From Paenibacillus helianthi (lineage in GTDB: Bacteria; Bacillota; Bacilli; Paenibacillales; Paenibacillaceae): a stretch of 64,000 bases of DNA. Under the pieces are notes generated by a model. The model saw nothing but the letters and a program-made list of their open reading frames with translations, did no database searches and was not told the origin of the DNA. The stretch is taken from contig NZ_LVWI01000045.1 of assembly GCF_001909055.1 (NCBI RefSeq), forward strand, positions 1 to 64,000, given 5' to 3'. Positions 24,802-34,137 of this stretch are shown in pieces; the first letter of the stretch is position 1; every line of letters begins with the position of its first letter. The position numbers were made by a program, and so were the translations under genes.

Positions 24802-25614
24802 ATGAAGGGGAACAGTACGTTTATGCGGGACCGCGTGCTGCCGCTGTTCGTCTGGATCTTCGGTCTGCTGGTGGTATGGGAGGCGGTGTCCTGGTGGCTG
24901 CTGAATGTGGCGAAGACGCCGCTGGCCCAATCCAAGCTGCCTTACGTTCATGAAGTGGCGGCGACCTTATGGAAGTACAGCGGCACGCTCTTGAAGGAGG
25001 GGGGAGCCACCTTTGGTAATGCAGGTGTCGGATTTCTGATCGGTGCAGTGGCCGGAGTGGTCCTCGCGGTGCTGATGAGTCTCTCGAAGACGATTGAACA
25101 GCTTGCCTTCCCTTATGCGGTTGCCTCGCAGATGATTCCGATTCTGGGCCTGGCCCCGATCATCTATGGCATTGTGCGCGACGAACAGGTGTCGCGGATT
25201 ATCATCTCCGGCTACATCACCTTTTTTCCGGTCGCGCTGAATATGCTCCGCGGGCTGCGGAGCGTGGATCTGCCGGCGGTGGAGCTTATGCACTCCTATG
25301 CTGCCAAGCCCTGGGCAGTGTACTGGAAGCTGCGCTTCCCGGCTGCACTGCCGGGCCTCTTCAGCGGACTGAAGATTGCAGCTCCGCTCGCAGTAACCGG
25401 GGCAATCCTCGTGGAGCTCATGGGCGCACAGCATGGCATCGGTGTCATCATGCTGCGTAATCTCTATTACGGTCCCTCCCATACGTATATGTTCTGGTCA
25501 ACAGTGCTTGTTGGAGCCTTGCTGGGGATGGCCAGCTATTGGCTGATGAGTCTGGTGGAACGCCTGGTAGCGCCATGGCAACCGGAATTCCGTCCGAAAG
25601 GGGGCAGCCGCTGA
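24802..25614 (+). CDS. ABC importer permease 1 (NitT/TauT type)
   Basis: A 270-residue permease of the BPD_transp_1 family with six predicted helices. The EAA-like coupling loop reads ELMHSYAAKPWAVYWKLRFPAALPGLFSGLKIA at about 154-186 in outline (ELMHSYAAK then LPGLFSG). It starts two bases after the ATPase stop. It is paired with a second, diverged permease, so the membrane part is probably a heterodimer. GAAGGGG precedes the ATG. Confidence 0.85.
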   Translation: MKGNSTFMRDRVLPLFVWIFGLLVVWEAVSWWLLNVAKTPLAQSKLPYVHEVAATLWKYSGTLLKEGGATFGNAGVGFLIGAVAGVVLAVLMSLSKTIEQLAFPYAVASQMIPILGLAPIIYGIVRDEQVSRIIISGYITFFPVALNMLRGLRSVDLPAVELMHSYAAKPWAVYWKLRFPAALPGLFSGLKIAAPLAVTGAILVELMGAQHGIGVIMLRNLYYGPSHTYMFWSTVLVGALLGMASYWLMSLVERLVAPWQPEFRPKGGSR

Positions 25615-26516
25615 TGGAGAGCAATACTACTGTGCGGGATATACCATTCATTGCATCATCAGGCAAAGAAGCAGCAACGGCTCCAATCACATCAACTAAC
25701 AACGAAATTACAACAGATCCTGATAAACGTCGAAGTCCCCGGCGGCCATCCAAATGGCTGAATCCGGGTGTGATTCTGCCCCTGCTGGCCGGTGTGCTGT
25801 TTCTGATCCTTTGGGAGGTTCAGGTCTTCCACAAGCTCTTTGATCTCAAGAAATATCAGCTTCCATTGCCCTCGGCCATCGCAGAAGCAATACGGGATCA
25901 TTTCAGCCTGTTGCTCTCCTATACCGGCTATACGCTGACCGAGGCAGTGGTGGGGATGCTGATCGGTTCGGCCTGCGGCCTCCTGATCGCCTTGGCGGCA
26001 ACGGCCTGGCCCCGCTGGGGCGGAGGAAGCCTGACCCTGGTGGCTGCGCTGAACGCTGTGCCGATTGTGGCGCTTGCTCCGATTATGAACCTGTGGTTCG
26101 GGGACGGCATCGGGTCCCGGGCCGCAATTGTTACAGCGACAACGATGGCGGCGATGGCTATTAATGCCTACAAGGGCATGGCTGCGGTTGACCCCCTTGC
26201 TCTGGATCTGATGCATTCGTATGCAGCCGGCAAGCCGGCGGTATTCCGCTACCTGCGGATCCAGAACAGTCTGCCTTATGTGTTCACCGCGCTGAAGATC
26301 AATGCTACCGCGAGTATGATCGGAGCTATTGTCGGGGAATTCTTCTTCTCCTCGCGGGGCCTCGGCTACCTGCTCTCCAATTCCATCAAAGTGGCCAAAA
26401 TGCCGCTCGGCTGGTCCTGTATCGTGCTGGCAGCCATTGCCGGAGTCCTCTTTTACCTGATTGTGGAGCGGCTGGAGAAGGTGTTCATCAAGTGGCACTC
26501 CTCTCAGCGGTCCTGA
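25614..26516 (+). CDS. ABC importer permease 2 (NitT/TauT type)
   Basis: A 300-residue permease related to its neighbour. It has an extra hydrophilic N-terminal stretch of about 48 residues (Thr/Lys/Arg-rich) before the first helix at about 52. The coupling loop includes DLMHSYAAGKPAVFRYLRI. The ATG overlaps the stop of permease 1 (TGATG), so the two are translationally coupled. A GC-rich hairpin follows the gene before the binding-protein cistron. Confidence 0.85.
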   Translation: MESNTTVRDIPFIASSGKEAATAPITSTNNEITTDPDKRRSPRRPSKWLNPGVILPLLAGVLFLILWEVQVFHKLFDLKKYQLPLPSAIAEAIRDHFSLLLSYTGYTLTEAVVGMLIGSACGLLIALAATAWPRWGGGSLTLVAALNAVPIVALAPIMNLWFGDGIGSRAAIVTATTMAAMAINAYKGMAAVDPLALDLMHSYAAGKPAVFRYLRIQNSLPYVFTALKINATASMIGAIVGEFFFSSRGLGYLLSNSIKVAKMPLGWSCIVLAAIAGVLFYLIVERLEKVFIKWHSSQRS

Positions 26517-26540
26517 TACCTGAATTCGTTACATCCGGTT

Positions 26541-26575
26541 CCTGCGAAGAGGGAGACAGAGAACCCCTCCGCAGG
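26541..26575 (+). other. Intercistronic hairpin before the binding-protein gene
   Basis: CCTGCG plus GAGGG (26541-26553, two bases bulged) pair with CCCTC plus CGCAGG (26565-26575). No U-tract follows. With the hairpin at 27788-27818 it brackets the binding-protein cistron. Confidence 0.6.
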
Positions 26576-26659
26576 CCGTATGCATAGAGCATCACGCTGG
26601 TAACCATGCTGTGGCTTTTGCCGAAATGAAAACTCAAACGGGTAGGGGGAGTTATTTTG

Positions 26660-27766
26660 ATGAACAGGAAGAAGGGCAAGTTTCGTGGCGGGGTGCTGGT
26701 AGCGGCGTTTATCATGATGATTTCTTTGCTGGCAGGGTGTGGCGGCAATAATAACAATGCGGCTCCGGCGGCTGAGGCGACGGCCGGAACAGAGGCTTCT
26801 GCATCGCCGGAAGCGGCGGCAACAACGGAACCCGCTGCAGATCCGGTCACGGTCAAGCTGCAGCTGAAATGGGTGCCTCAGGCTCAATTCGCCGGTTACT
26901 TCCTAGCCCAGGACAAGGGCTATTACGCGGAAGAAGGGCTGAAAGTTGAAATTCTGCCCGGGGGTCCGGACATTGTGCCGGAGCAGCAGGTCGCAGGGGG
27001 ATCGGCGGATATCGGCGTAGACTGGGTCGCCAGTCTGTTGACCAGCCAGGAGCAGGAAATGCCGCTGGTGCAGATTGCGCAAATCTTCCAGAAGAGCGGA
27101 CTGGTGCTGGTATCAAAGAAGGATGCAGGCATCAGCGGACCGGCTGACCTGAAGGGCAAGAAGGTCGGCAACTGGATGGGCGGCAACGAGTTCGAGATTC
27201 TGGCACTCTTCGATAAATACAAACTGGATTCGAATAAGGACCTGAAATTTACCAAGCAGGGCTTCACGATGGACCAGTTCCTCGGCGGGGAGATCGACGC
27301 GGCTTCGGCCATGACCTATAACGAATATCAGGTCGTGCTGGAATCGGGTATCAAGGCAGAGGATCTGAATGTAATCGACATGAATGATGAAGGTGTGGCT
27401 ATGCTGGAAGACAACCTCTTCGCCAACAAGGAATGGCTTGAAGCCAACAAGGAAACAGCCGCCAAGTTTGTCCGTGCTTCCCTGAAAGGCTGGAAGGACG
27501 CGATTGCCGATCCGGAAGCGGCGGTTGACAGTGTCATGAAGCTGGCTGAGAAGGGCAGCACCACCCGGGAGCATCAGCTGACGATGATGACCGAGGTTGC
27601 CAAGCTGATTCAGCCGGAAGGCTTCGACGCTTCCAAAATGGGTTATACCGATGCGGCGGCGTTCCAGCAGACGGCAGATATTGCCCTTAAGTTCGGCGTC
27701 ATCAAGACGGCATCCAAGGTGGATGAAGCCTATACGAACGAAATTGTGGAGATGGCGGCAAAATAA
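26660..27766 (+). CDS. ABC importer substrate-binding lipoprotein, NMT1/THI5-like
   Basis: A 368-residue lipoprotein. A basic start, a hydrophobic core and the lipobox LLAGC (Cys near residue 26) direct it to the outer face of the membrane. A short Ala/Glu-rich linker leads into an NMT1/THI5-like domain with KLQLKWVPQAQFAGYFLAQD, which is typical of binding proteins for pyrimidine-like ligands. AGGGGGAG lies 8 nt before the ATG at 26660. A TTG one codon earlier is unlikely. Gene context points to import of a pyrimidine, its dihydro form or an N-carbamoyl intermediate. The ligand is not proved by sequence. Confidence 0.9.
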   Translation: MNRKKGKFRGGVLVAAFIMMISLLAGCGGNNNNAAPAAEATAGTEASASPEAAATTEPAADPVTVKLQLKWVPQAQFAGYFLAQDKGYYAEEGLKVEILPGGPDIVPEQQVAGGSADIGVDWVASLLTSQEQEMPLVQIAQIFQKSGLVLVSKKDAGISGPADLKGKKVGNWMGGNEFEILALFDKYKLDSNKDLKFTKQGFTMDQFLGGEIDAASAMTYNEYQVVLESGIKAEDLNVIDMNDEGVAMLEDNLFANKEWLEANKETAAKFVRASLKGWKDAIADPEAAVDSVMKLAEKGSTTREHQLTMMTEVAKLIQPEGFDASKMGYTDAAAFQQTADIALKFGVIKTASKVDEAYTNEIVEMAAK

Positions 27767-27787
27767 CGCGGATACACTCATATTCCT

Positions 27788-27818
27788 ATAGATGACCGCC
27801 GGATGGGCGGTCATCTAT
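27788..27818 (+). other. 13-bp perfect hairpin between the binding-protein gene and mmsA
   Basis: ATAGATGACCGCC pairs perfectly with GGCGGTCATCTAT around a 5-nt loop. No U-tract follows, so it is more likely an mRNA-stabilising or partial-termination element than a full stop. It lies 39 nt before the mmsA start codon. Confidence 0.75.
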
Positions 27819-27857
27819 TATAATCAGCAGCCCAGAAGGCGGAAAGAGGTGCAGAAG

Positions 27858-29321
27858 ATGTCTCTGCTTGTAAGGCAAACGGAGAAAGTAAAGAACTACG
27901 TAAATGGGGTGTGGGTGGAGTCCTCCTCCGGACAGCAGGAAGAAGTATTCAATCCGGCGACCGGTGAGGTCATCGCTTATGTGCCGCTCTCCAGCCGGGA
28001 GGAGCTGGATGATGCGGTGAAAGCGGCGGCAGAGGCGTACTCTTCCTGGAAAAAGGTTGCTGTACCGCGCCGGGCCCGCTATTTCTTCCAGTACCAGCAG
28101 CTGCTGGTTCAGCACTGGAACGAGCTGGCCGGACTGATCACGCTGGAGAACGGCAAAAGCCTGGAGGAATCGCTTGGAGAAGTGCAGCGCGGCATTGAAT
28201 GTGTGGAATTTGCCGCCGGCATTCCCACACTGATGATGGGCAGTCAGCTGCCGGACATTGCTACCGGTGTCGAGTCAGGTATGTACCGGTACCCGCTTGG
28301 GGTGGTCGGCGGCATTGCGCCATTCAACTTCCCGATGATGGTGCCCTGCTGGATGTTCCCGCTGGCGATCGCCTGCGGCAACACCTTTGTCCTGAAGCCC
28401 TCCGAGCGTACGCCGCTGCTGATGAACAGGCTGGCCGAGCTGTTTGCGGAAGCTGGATTTCCGCCTGGGGTGCTGAATGTGGTGCACGGGGCGCATGAGG
28501 TGGTGAACGGTCTGCTCGAGCACGAGGAAGTCAAAGCTATTTCCTTTGTAGGCTCCCAGCCGGTTGCGGAGTATGTCTATAAGCACGGAACATCGTTCGG
28601 CAAACGGGTGCAGGCCCTGGCAGGGGCTAAGAACCATTCCATAGTACTGCCTGATGCCGATCTCGATAACGCGGTCAAAAACATCATTTCCGCCGCCTTT
28701 GGCTCAGCAGGTGAGCGCTGTATGGCCTGCTCTGTGGTGGTTGTGCATGAGGAGATCGCAGATAGGCTGGTAAGCCGCCTGAGTGAAGCTGCTGATGGCC
28801 TGAAGATCGGCGACGGCAAGGATGAGGGAGTCTTTCTTGGCCCGGTGATACGCCAATCGAACAAGGAGCGTACGATCGCTTATATCGAAACGGGGATTAA
28901 GGAACAGGCGGAGCTGGTGCGGGACGGCAGACTGGACCATGCGGCAGCCGGAGCGGGTTACTTCATCGGGCCGACCATATTCGACCGTGTGCAGCCGGGC
29001 ATGACGATCTGGCAGGATGAAATTTTTGCGCCGCTGCTGGCTGTGGTACGGGTCAAAGATCTGGCCGAGGCCATTGCCGTGACCAATCAGTCCCCTTTTG
29101 CCAATGGAGCCTGCATCTATACGGACAGCGCTAAGGCGATCCGGGAATTCCGGGAAGAGATTGATGCGGGAATGCTGGGGGTTAACCTGGGCGTGCCTGC
29201 GCCGATGGCCTTTTTCCCTTTTTCGGGCTACAAGAAATCCTTTTATGGAGATCTGCATGCGAACGGCAGGGACGGCGTAGAGTTCTATACCCGCAAGAAA
29301 ATGGTTACCGCACGTTATTGA
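27858..29321 (+). CDS. mmsA: (Methyl)malonate-semialdehyde dehydrogenase, CoA-acylating
   Basis: A 487-residue aldehyde dehydrogenase of the MmsA/IolA group. It has [15 protein letters not shown] near 98, the NAD-binding [11 protein letters not shown] near 151 and the catalytic Cys 288 in SAGERCMAC. MmsA turns malonate semialdehyde to acetyl-CoA and methylmalonate semialdehyde to propionyl-CoA. Those are the end steps of uracil and thymine breakdown after transamination, which fits the neighbours. The ATG at 27858 follows AAAGAGGTG. The 22 codons of open frame upstream cross an intercistronic hairpin and are not used. Confidence 0.9.
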   Translation: MSLLVRQTEKVKNYVNGVWVESSSGQQEEVFNPATGEVIAYVPLSSREELDDAVKAAAEAYSSWKKVAVPRRARYFFQYQQLLVQHWNELAGLITLENGKSLEESLGEVQRGIECVEFAAGIPTLMMGSQLPDIATGVESGMYRYPLGVVGGIAPFNFPMMVPCWMFPLAIACGNTFVLKPSERTPLLMNRLAELFAEAGFPPGVLNVVHGAHEVVNGLLEHEEVKAISFVGSQPVAEYVYKHGTSFGKRVQALAGAKNHSIVLPDADLDNAVKNIISAAFGSAGERCMACSVVVVHEEIADRLVSRLSEAADGLKIGDGKDEGVFLGPVIRQSNKERTIAYIETGIKEQAELVRDGRLDHAAAGAGYFIGPTIFDRVQPGMTIWQDEIFAPLLAVVRVKDLAEAIAVTNQSPFANGACIYTDSAKAIREFREEIDAGMLGVNLGVPAPMAFFPFSGYKKSFYGDLHANGRDGVEFYTRKKMVTARY

Positions 29322-29352
29322 CTACTATGGAATGTTGAGAGGAGAGAGTGCC

Positions 29353-30720
29353 ATGCAAAGCCTGGGGAACGATAGCGAGCGGGCCATTCAAAAGGATCAG
29401 CAGTATTTGTGGCATAATATTACCCCTTACAATGAAAAGAATCCGCCGATGATCGCAGTAGAAGCAAGCGGCTCATGGGTGACGGATATTGACGGCAACA
29501 AGTTTCTGGACGGCATGTCCGGCCTGTGGTGTGTGAATGTTGGCTATGGACGCAAAGAATTGGCAGAGGCGGCTTACAATCAGCTCCTTAGCCTGCCGTA
29601 TTTCCCGCTCACGCAGAGCCATATGCCGGCAATTGCCCTAGCTGAGAAGCTGAATGAATGGCTGGAAGGCGACTATGTTATTTTCTTTTCCAACAGCGGG
29701 TCAGAAGCCAATGAAGCAGCCTTCAAAATCGCCCGCCAATACCAGCAGCAGATCGGCCAGCATTACCGTCATAAATTCATCGCCCGCTACCGGGGCTATC
29801 ATGGAAGCTCCCTTGGTGCGCTCTCGGCCACCGGCCAGGCGCAGCGGAAATATAAATACGAGCCGCTGAGCGGCGGGTTTCTGCATGTAGCCCCGCCGGA
29901 CAGCTACCGACGTCCAGCGGGAATGACCGTGGAGGAATTCAACCTTCAGAGTGCGCAGGCTATTGAGGATACGATCGTCTGGGAAGGCGTGGAGACGGTA
30001 GCGGCAGTTATTATTGAGCCGGTCATTACCGGCGGCGGCGTCATTGTGCCGCACCAGGTTTATCTGGACCGGGTTCAGGAGATTTGCCGCAAGCACGGAG
30101 TCCTGCTGATTATTGACGAGGTGATCTGCGGCTTCGGGCGTTCCGGCCGCAAATTCGGGCATCAGAATTTTGGCGTGAAACCGGATATAATCACCATGGC
30201 CAAAGGGTTGACCAGTGCCTACCTTCCACTGTCGGCAACGGCCGTCCGCAAGGATATCTACGAGGCCTTCAAGGACAACAGTGACGACTACGGGCATTTC
30301 CGCCATGTGAACACTTTTGGCGGTAATCCGGCAGCCTGTGCGCTTGCCTTGCGCAATCTGGAAATCCTGGAACAGGAGAACCTGGTGGAGCGCGCGGATA
30401 TTCTGGGCAAGAAGCTGACTGCCGGATTCGCTGAACTGCTGAACCATAAGCTGGTGGGAGATATCCGCAGCTTCGGACTTGTCATTGGCATTGAACTGGT
30501 AGCGGACAAGGTCACCAAGCAGCCCGCTGATCTGGCTGTCGTTAAGGGGATTATTGCCGAATGCAAAGCGAAAGGCCTGATCATCGGCAAAAACGGCGAT
30601 ACGGTAGCTGGCTTCAATAATGTGCTTACCCTTGCGCCTCCGCTATCCTCCACCGATGCGGATATCCAGTTCATCCTCGACACCGTTACAGCTGTGCTGA
30701 ACGGGAGCTGGGCAGAGTGA
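29353..30720 (+). CDS. Class III omega-aminotransferase (beta-alanine type)
   Basis: A 455-residue PLP-dependent class III aminotransferase. Asp 255 in LLIIDEVICGFGRSG and the PLP lysine 284 in MAKGLTSAYLPLS are clear. GSEANEAAFKIAR at 117-129 binds the phosphate. It is similar to omega-amino-acid:pyruvate aminotransferases such as YhxA. Placed between MmsA and the pyrimidine genes, it most likely converts beta-alanine or beta-aminoisobutyrate to the semialdehyde. GAGAGGAGAG precedes the ATG at 29353. Its 3' end overlaps the convergent pucR-like gene by 35 bp. Confidence 0.87.
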   Translation: MQSLGNDSERAIQKDQQYLWHNITPYNEKNPPMIAVEASGSWVTDIDGNKFLDGMSGLWCVNVGYGRKELAEAAYNQLLSLPYFPLTQSHMPAIALAEKLNEWLEGDYVIFFSNSGSEANEAAFKIARQYQQQIGQHYRHKFIARYRGYHGSSLGALSATGQAQRKYKYEPLSGGFLHVAPPDSYRRPAGMTVEEFNLQSAQAIEDTIVWEGVETVAAVIIEPVITGGGVIVPHQVYLDRVQEICRKHGVLLIIDEVICGFGRSGRKFGHQNFGVKPDIITMAKGLTSAYLPLSATAVRKDIYEAFKDNSDDYGHFRHVNTFGGNPAACALALRNLEILEQENLVERADILGKKLTAGFAELLNHKLVGDIRSFGLVIGIELVADKVTKQPADLAVVKGIIAECKAKGLIIGKNGDTVAGFNNVLTLAPPLSSTDADIQFILDTVTAVLNGSWAE

Positions 30721-32374
30721 ATTTCTCGGGATACAGAAGCTGATAGGCGCGCAGGGCGACCTGGATGGAGATGCGGTTCTCCGGAAGCATGAAGTCTTCA
30801 CCCAGCAGCTCGGTGATTTTGTCCAGCCGGTAGTAAAGGGACTGTCTGACGATGAACAAATTCCGGGCGGCGATCTGTTTCGAGCCGTCGTGGTCGAGGT
30901 AGACGCGCAGGGTCAGCAGCAGCTCGCTTCCTTTGGCCATATCATGGTCGATCAGCGGGCCGAGATAGCTGCGGATGAAGTTCTCCAGTGTCTTGCCGTC
31001 ATTCAGGCTCAGCAGTAGCTGGAAGACGCCGAGCTCTTCATAGAACAGAATTGACTTCTGATAACAAGAATATAGAGACAGTGCCTGTACGGCTTCCTGG
31101 TAACCGGCATAGGCGTGTTTCAGACCCCGGTGGGACTTGCTGACTCCGATGACGAGCTGCAGGTCCTTCAGCTTCTCGTCGGAACGGATGTGCTGCAGCG
31201 CATCCAGTGCCTGCTGCAGCCGCAGCTTGCCCGGCAGCTTGGACTGGATATCAAGGGCGATAACCGTGAGGCGGTTATTCTTCAGTGTAATCAGCGGGCG
31301 CAGCGAGTATTTCTCGAAGATGGAGCGTAGGATGAGCGACAGGTGAAAGGTGATCGACTCCCAGTCGTTCTCCGAGCTGTTCCATTTCACGTCGCGGGGA
31401 TTTTCGATTTCGATCAGGCACACGCGGTACGGCAGCTCATTCACGATATTGAAGTCGGGACCGACCAGCCCTTTAAGCCGGTTGTCATCCTGGGTCCGTC
31501 CGCCAATCAGCTCATCCACCCACAGATTCTCCGAGAATAGCTTCCGTTCCTCCATATACCGTGTGCGCAGCAGCTCCTGTGCGATGGATAGTGAGGCAGA
31601 GTCAAGCAGCAGACAGTCGAATTCCTGCGGCTTGTGATTGCAGACCATCAGAATATAAGCCCAGGTCTGATCGAGCGCGCCTACCGGCTTCAGGGCAATC
31701 GTCTTGTGGCCGTAGTCGCGGATATAAGGGGCAGCATCCGGCTGCACGCCTTCCATCTCTTCACCGAAGGCTTCGAAGAAGCTCAGGAGCGGAGTCTGCT
31801 CCTCGGGCGGGAGCGCCGGGAAGAACAGGGGTTTCCCTTGCGGCTGCATATATACAATTTGCGTGCGGGTGCTTTTGCATAATAATTGCAGAACCTTGAG
31901 CGCACCTTGAGAGGTTAGTGTCAGACGGTGGAACTCACGGGAGATACTTTCTAGCTCCTGAAGCATGCGGTGATGGCGGTTGATAATGAGGGAATGCAGG
32001 TCAAGGGTGATATCTACAAAGCGTACCGTGCGGGTGAAAATGATCAGCGGGAAGTCATGCTGGTTGGCGAGATCAATCATTTCCTGCGGAATGCTGCTGA
32101 AATAGGCTCCCAGCTCAATGCATAAGCAGGCTGCGTTCTTATCAATCAGATTCTGCATAAAAGATAAGGAAGAGGGCAGATCGACGCTTGCCCCTATGCC
32201 GGTGGTCAGAATCATCTCTTCCCCGTGGATCAGACTTTCAAAGCTCGCGCTCTCCAGCACATGCACCCAGCGGATGGCCCGGCCCAGGCCGGTTCTTCCA
32301 CCGGCGATTTCTGCTTCGGCGAACAGCGGTCTTTTCAGCGCATCACGAATCGTAAATACAAGCTCCCAATCCAT
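30686..32374 (-). CDS. PucR-family transcriptional regulator
   Basis: A 562-residue regulator with an N-terminal PucR domain (about 1-130, beginning MDWELVFTIRDALKRPLFAE), a central GGDEF-like degenerate region, and a C-terminal HTH_30 domain. The last contains SKQIAARNLFIVRQSLYYRLDKI (two segments). PucR proteins activate purine or related nitrogen catabolism when the substrate is present. Its place between the two plus-strand arms suggests it governs both. GGGGGAAG lies before the ATG at 32374. The longer frame starts 24 codons upstream without a ribosome site. Its end overlaps the aminotransferase gene. Confidence 0.87.
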   Translation of the reverse strand: MDWELVFTIRDALKRPLFAEAEIAGGRTGLGRAIRWVHVLESASFESLIHGEEMILTTGIGASVDLPSSLSFMQNLIDKNAACLCIELGAYFSSIPQEMIDLANQHDFPLIIFTRTVRFVDITLDLHSLIINRHHRMLQELESISREFHRLTLTSQGALKVLQLLCKSTRTQIVYMQPQGKPLFFPALPPEEQTPLLSFFEAFGEEMEGVQPDAAPYIRDYGHKTIALKPVGALDQTWAYILMVCNHKPQEFDCLLLDSASLSIAQELLRTRYMEERKLFSENLWVDELIGGRTQDDNRLKGLVGPDFNIVNELPYRVCLIEIENPRDVKWNSSENDWESITFHLSLILRSIFEKYSLRPLITLKNNRLTVIALDIQSKLPGKLRLQQALDALQHIRSDEKLKDLQLVIGVSKSHRGLKHAYAGYQEAVQALSLYSCYQKSILFYEELGVFQLLLSLNDGKTLENFIRSYLGPLIDHDMAKGSELLLTLRVYLDHDGSKQIAARNLFIVRQSLYYRLDKITELLGEDFMLPENRISIQVALRAYQLLYPEKFTLPSSRSAQL

Positions 32375-32438
32375 AAACTTCCCCCTCGCTTGACGTATGA
32401 CCGGCTTCCTGCCTGGTGTAGAAAATACACTTTTGAAA

Positions 32439-32455
32439 TTAGACAATCTGTCTAA
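32439..32455. promoter_or_regulatory. 7-3-7 palindrome upstream of the pucR-like gene
   Basis: TTAGACAATCTGTCTAA is a perfect 7-3-7 inverted repeat 64 nt upstream of the pucR-like start, inside the divergent gap to preT. It is a plausible autoregulatory site. The TAGACA half-site recurs at 23825-23873. Confidence 0.6.
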
Positions 32456-32610
32456 TGTAACGAAAAATGGAATTTACTATAGTTTCAATATAACGTGTTA
32501 GGATAGTTAACCTAAACCAAAAGAAAATAGAAATAAAATTAGGTTTATTGTTCATTTTACTACAATAATCCTGAGAAGTAAGTAAAATATTAAGGCAATA
32601 CTCGTAATAA

Positions 32611-32627
32611 TGTTATATTATATAACA
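32611..32627. promoter_or_regulatory. 17-nt palindromic operator candidate upstream of preT
   Basis: TGTTATATTATATAACA is a perfect odd-centred palindrome 49 nt before the preT ATG. It is nearly identical to 23953-23969 in front of the importer operon. The 32375-32676 gap is AT-rich and otherwise holds only the 32439 palindrome and a TAACGTGTTAG segment that resembles TAACATGTTAG at 23896. Confidence 0.72.
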
Positions 32628-32676
32628 CAAACATGCAGTTCAAGCGGAAACCACTCATACAGAAGGAGGGATACGG

Positions 32677-34068
32677 ATGGAGCACTCTTCTCCGTTAAAC
32701 ACATTTACGCCCGATATGTTCATGCGGGGTTTCGCCGAGGCTGAACGTGGCCTTACCCGCAAAGGTGCGATCGAAGAATCCAATCGTTGTCTGTATTGTT
32801 ACGATGCCCCCTGCATCAAGGCCTGCCCGACCAGCATTAATATTCCTTCTTTCATTAAACGTATTGCCACGGACAATCTGAAGGGCTCGGCACAAACCAT
32901 CATGGATGCCAATCCGGTGGGCGCAAGCTGCGCACGTGTCTGCCCAACGGAGGAGCTGTGCGAAGGGGCGTGTGTGCTGAATGACGCTTCTGCGCCGATC
33001 CAAATCGGGCTGCTGCAGCGCTATGCCACCGATTGGGCGATCAACAGCGGGGTGGAGTTATTTAAGGCGGGCGTTCCGAACGGCAAAAGAGTCGCGGTGA
33101 TTGGCGGCGGTCCGGCCGGGCTGTCTGCGGCCAGAGAACTGGCGCGTGAAGGTTATGGTGTGGTGATCTATGAAGCGAAGGAGCTTGCGGGCGGACTGGA
33201 TACACACGGAATCGTCTCGTTCCGGCTGCCGCAGTCCATATCCCTGTGGGAAGTGGAGCAGGTCGGGAAGCTGGGCGTAGAGATCCGTACAGGGGTGAAA
33301 GTGGGCGTTGATATCTCCGTGGAAGAACTGAAGGCCGGGTATGATGCCATCGTACTGGCTGCGGGAATGGGCTATGTTCCGCCGCTGGGTATTGAAGGAG
33401 AGAAGCTCTCCGGGGTCTATGATGCTATAGAACTCGTGGAAACCACAAAGACAGGCATTCCGGCACTGGAGCTGATGGGCCAGCGGGTCGCCGTTATTGG
33501 CGCAGGCAACACAGCGATTGATGCGGCTACCTGTTCGGTACGGCTGGGAGCGGCGAATGTGAAGATGGTCTACCGCCGGACACTCGCGGAGATGACGGCT
33601 TATGATTTTGAATATGAATTCGCCAAGCAGGAAGGGGTGGAATTCAGCTGGCTGACCCTGCCCAAGCGGATTATCGGGGATGAGCTGGGCAATGTGACTG
33701 CTCTGGAGTGTGTACAGATGAAGCTGACCGGAGAGACTGGCAAGGATGGGCGTCTGACACCGATGCCTGTGGAAGGCTCGGAATTCCTCATGCCGGTGGA
33801 TGCGGTGGTGGTGGCCATCGGGCAGAAACGGCGGGTTGACCTCATTGAAGCACTGGGCCTGGAGCACGAGTGGGGCGTCGTTAAGATCGATGAGCGAACC
33901 GGCCTGACCTCCGATCCTCAGATCTATGCCGCCGGGGATATCGTCTTCGGCTCGGGCAAAGGTGAAGCGATGGTGGTCTCCGCTGCCCAGCAGGGCAAGG
34001 ATGCTGCTTATGCCATTATGAAGCAAATGTCGGGCCTTCAGGATAGCGTGCTGGGCTCTGCCGTATAA
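32677..34068 (+). CDS. preT: Dihydropyrimidine dehydrogenase subunit PreT (NAD-dependent)
   Basis: A 463-residue flavoprotein subunit that passes electrons from NADH to PreA for reduction of uracil or thymine. Eight N-terminal cysteines (38, 41, 46, 50, 85, 89, 95, 99) bind two [4Fe-4S] clusters as in the GltD/DPD family. The FAD-binding GGGPAG lies at 143-148, and the NAD-binding VAVIGAGNTAIDAA follows near 270. AGAAGGAGGG precedes the ATG. It is the first gene of a four-gene operon with preA, hydA and a small gene. Confidence 0.92.
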   Translation: MEHSSPLNTFTPDMFMRGFAEAERGLTRKGAIEESNRCLYCYDAPCIKACPTSINIPSFIKRIATDNLKGSAQTIMDANPVGASCARVCPTEELCEGACVLNDASAPIQIGLLQRYATDWAINSGVELFKAGVPNGKRVAVIGGGPAGLSAARELAREGYGVVIYEAKELAGGLDTHGIVSFRLPQSISLWEVEQVGKLGVEIRTGVKVGVDISVEELKAGYDAIVLAAGMGYVPPLGIEGEKLSGVYDAIELVETTKTGIPALELMGQRVAVIGAGNTAIDAATCSVRLGAANVKMVYRRTLAEMTAYDFEYEFAKQEGVEFSWLTLPKRIIGDELGNVTALECVQMKLTGETGKDGRLTPMPVEGSEFLMPVDAVVVAIGQKRRVDLIEALGLEHEWGVVKIDERTGLTSDPQIYAAGDIVFGSGKGEAMVVSAAQQGKDAAYAIMKQMSGLQDSVLGSAV

Positions 34069-34137
34069 ATTGGGGTTGCTGTGCGAATACAAGACCGGTT
34101 GCTCTTGCCGGACATACATGACTGGGAGGGAACATTA

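Noticed and set aside
33058..34119. 353-codon open frame antisense to preT
   Set aside because: It is a shadow of a clear PreT gene. The translation is His/Arg/Gln-rich without domains.
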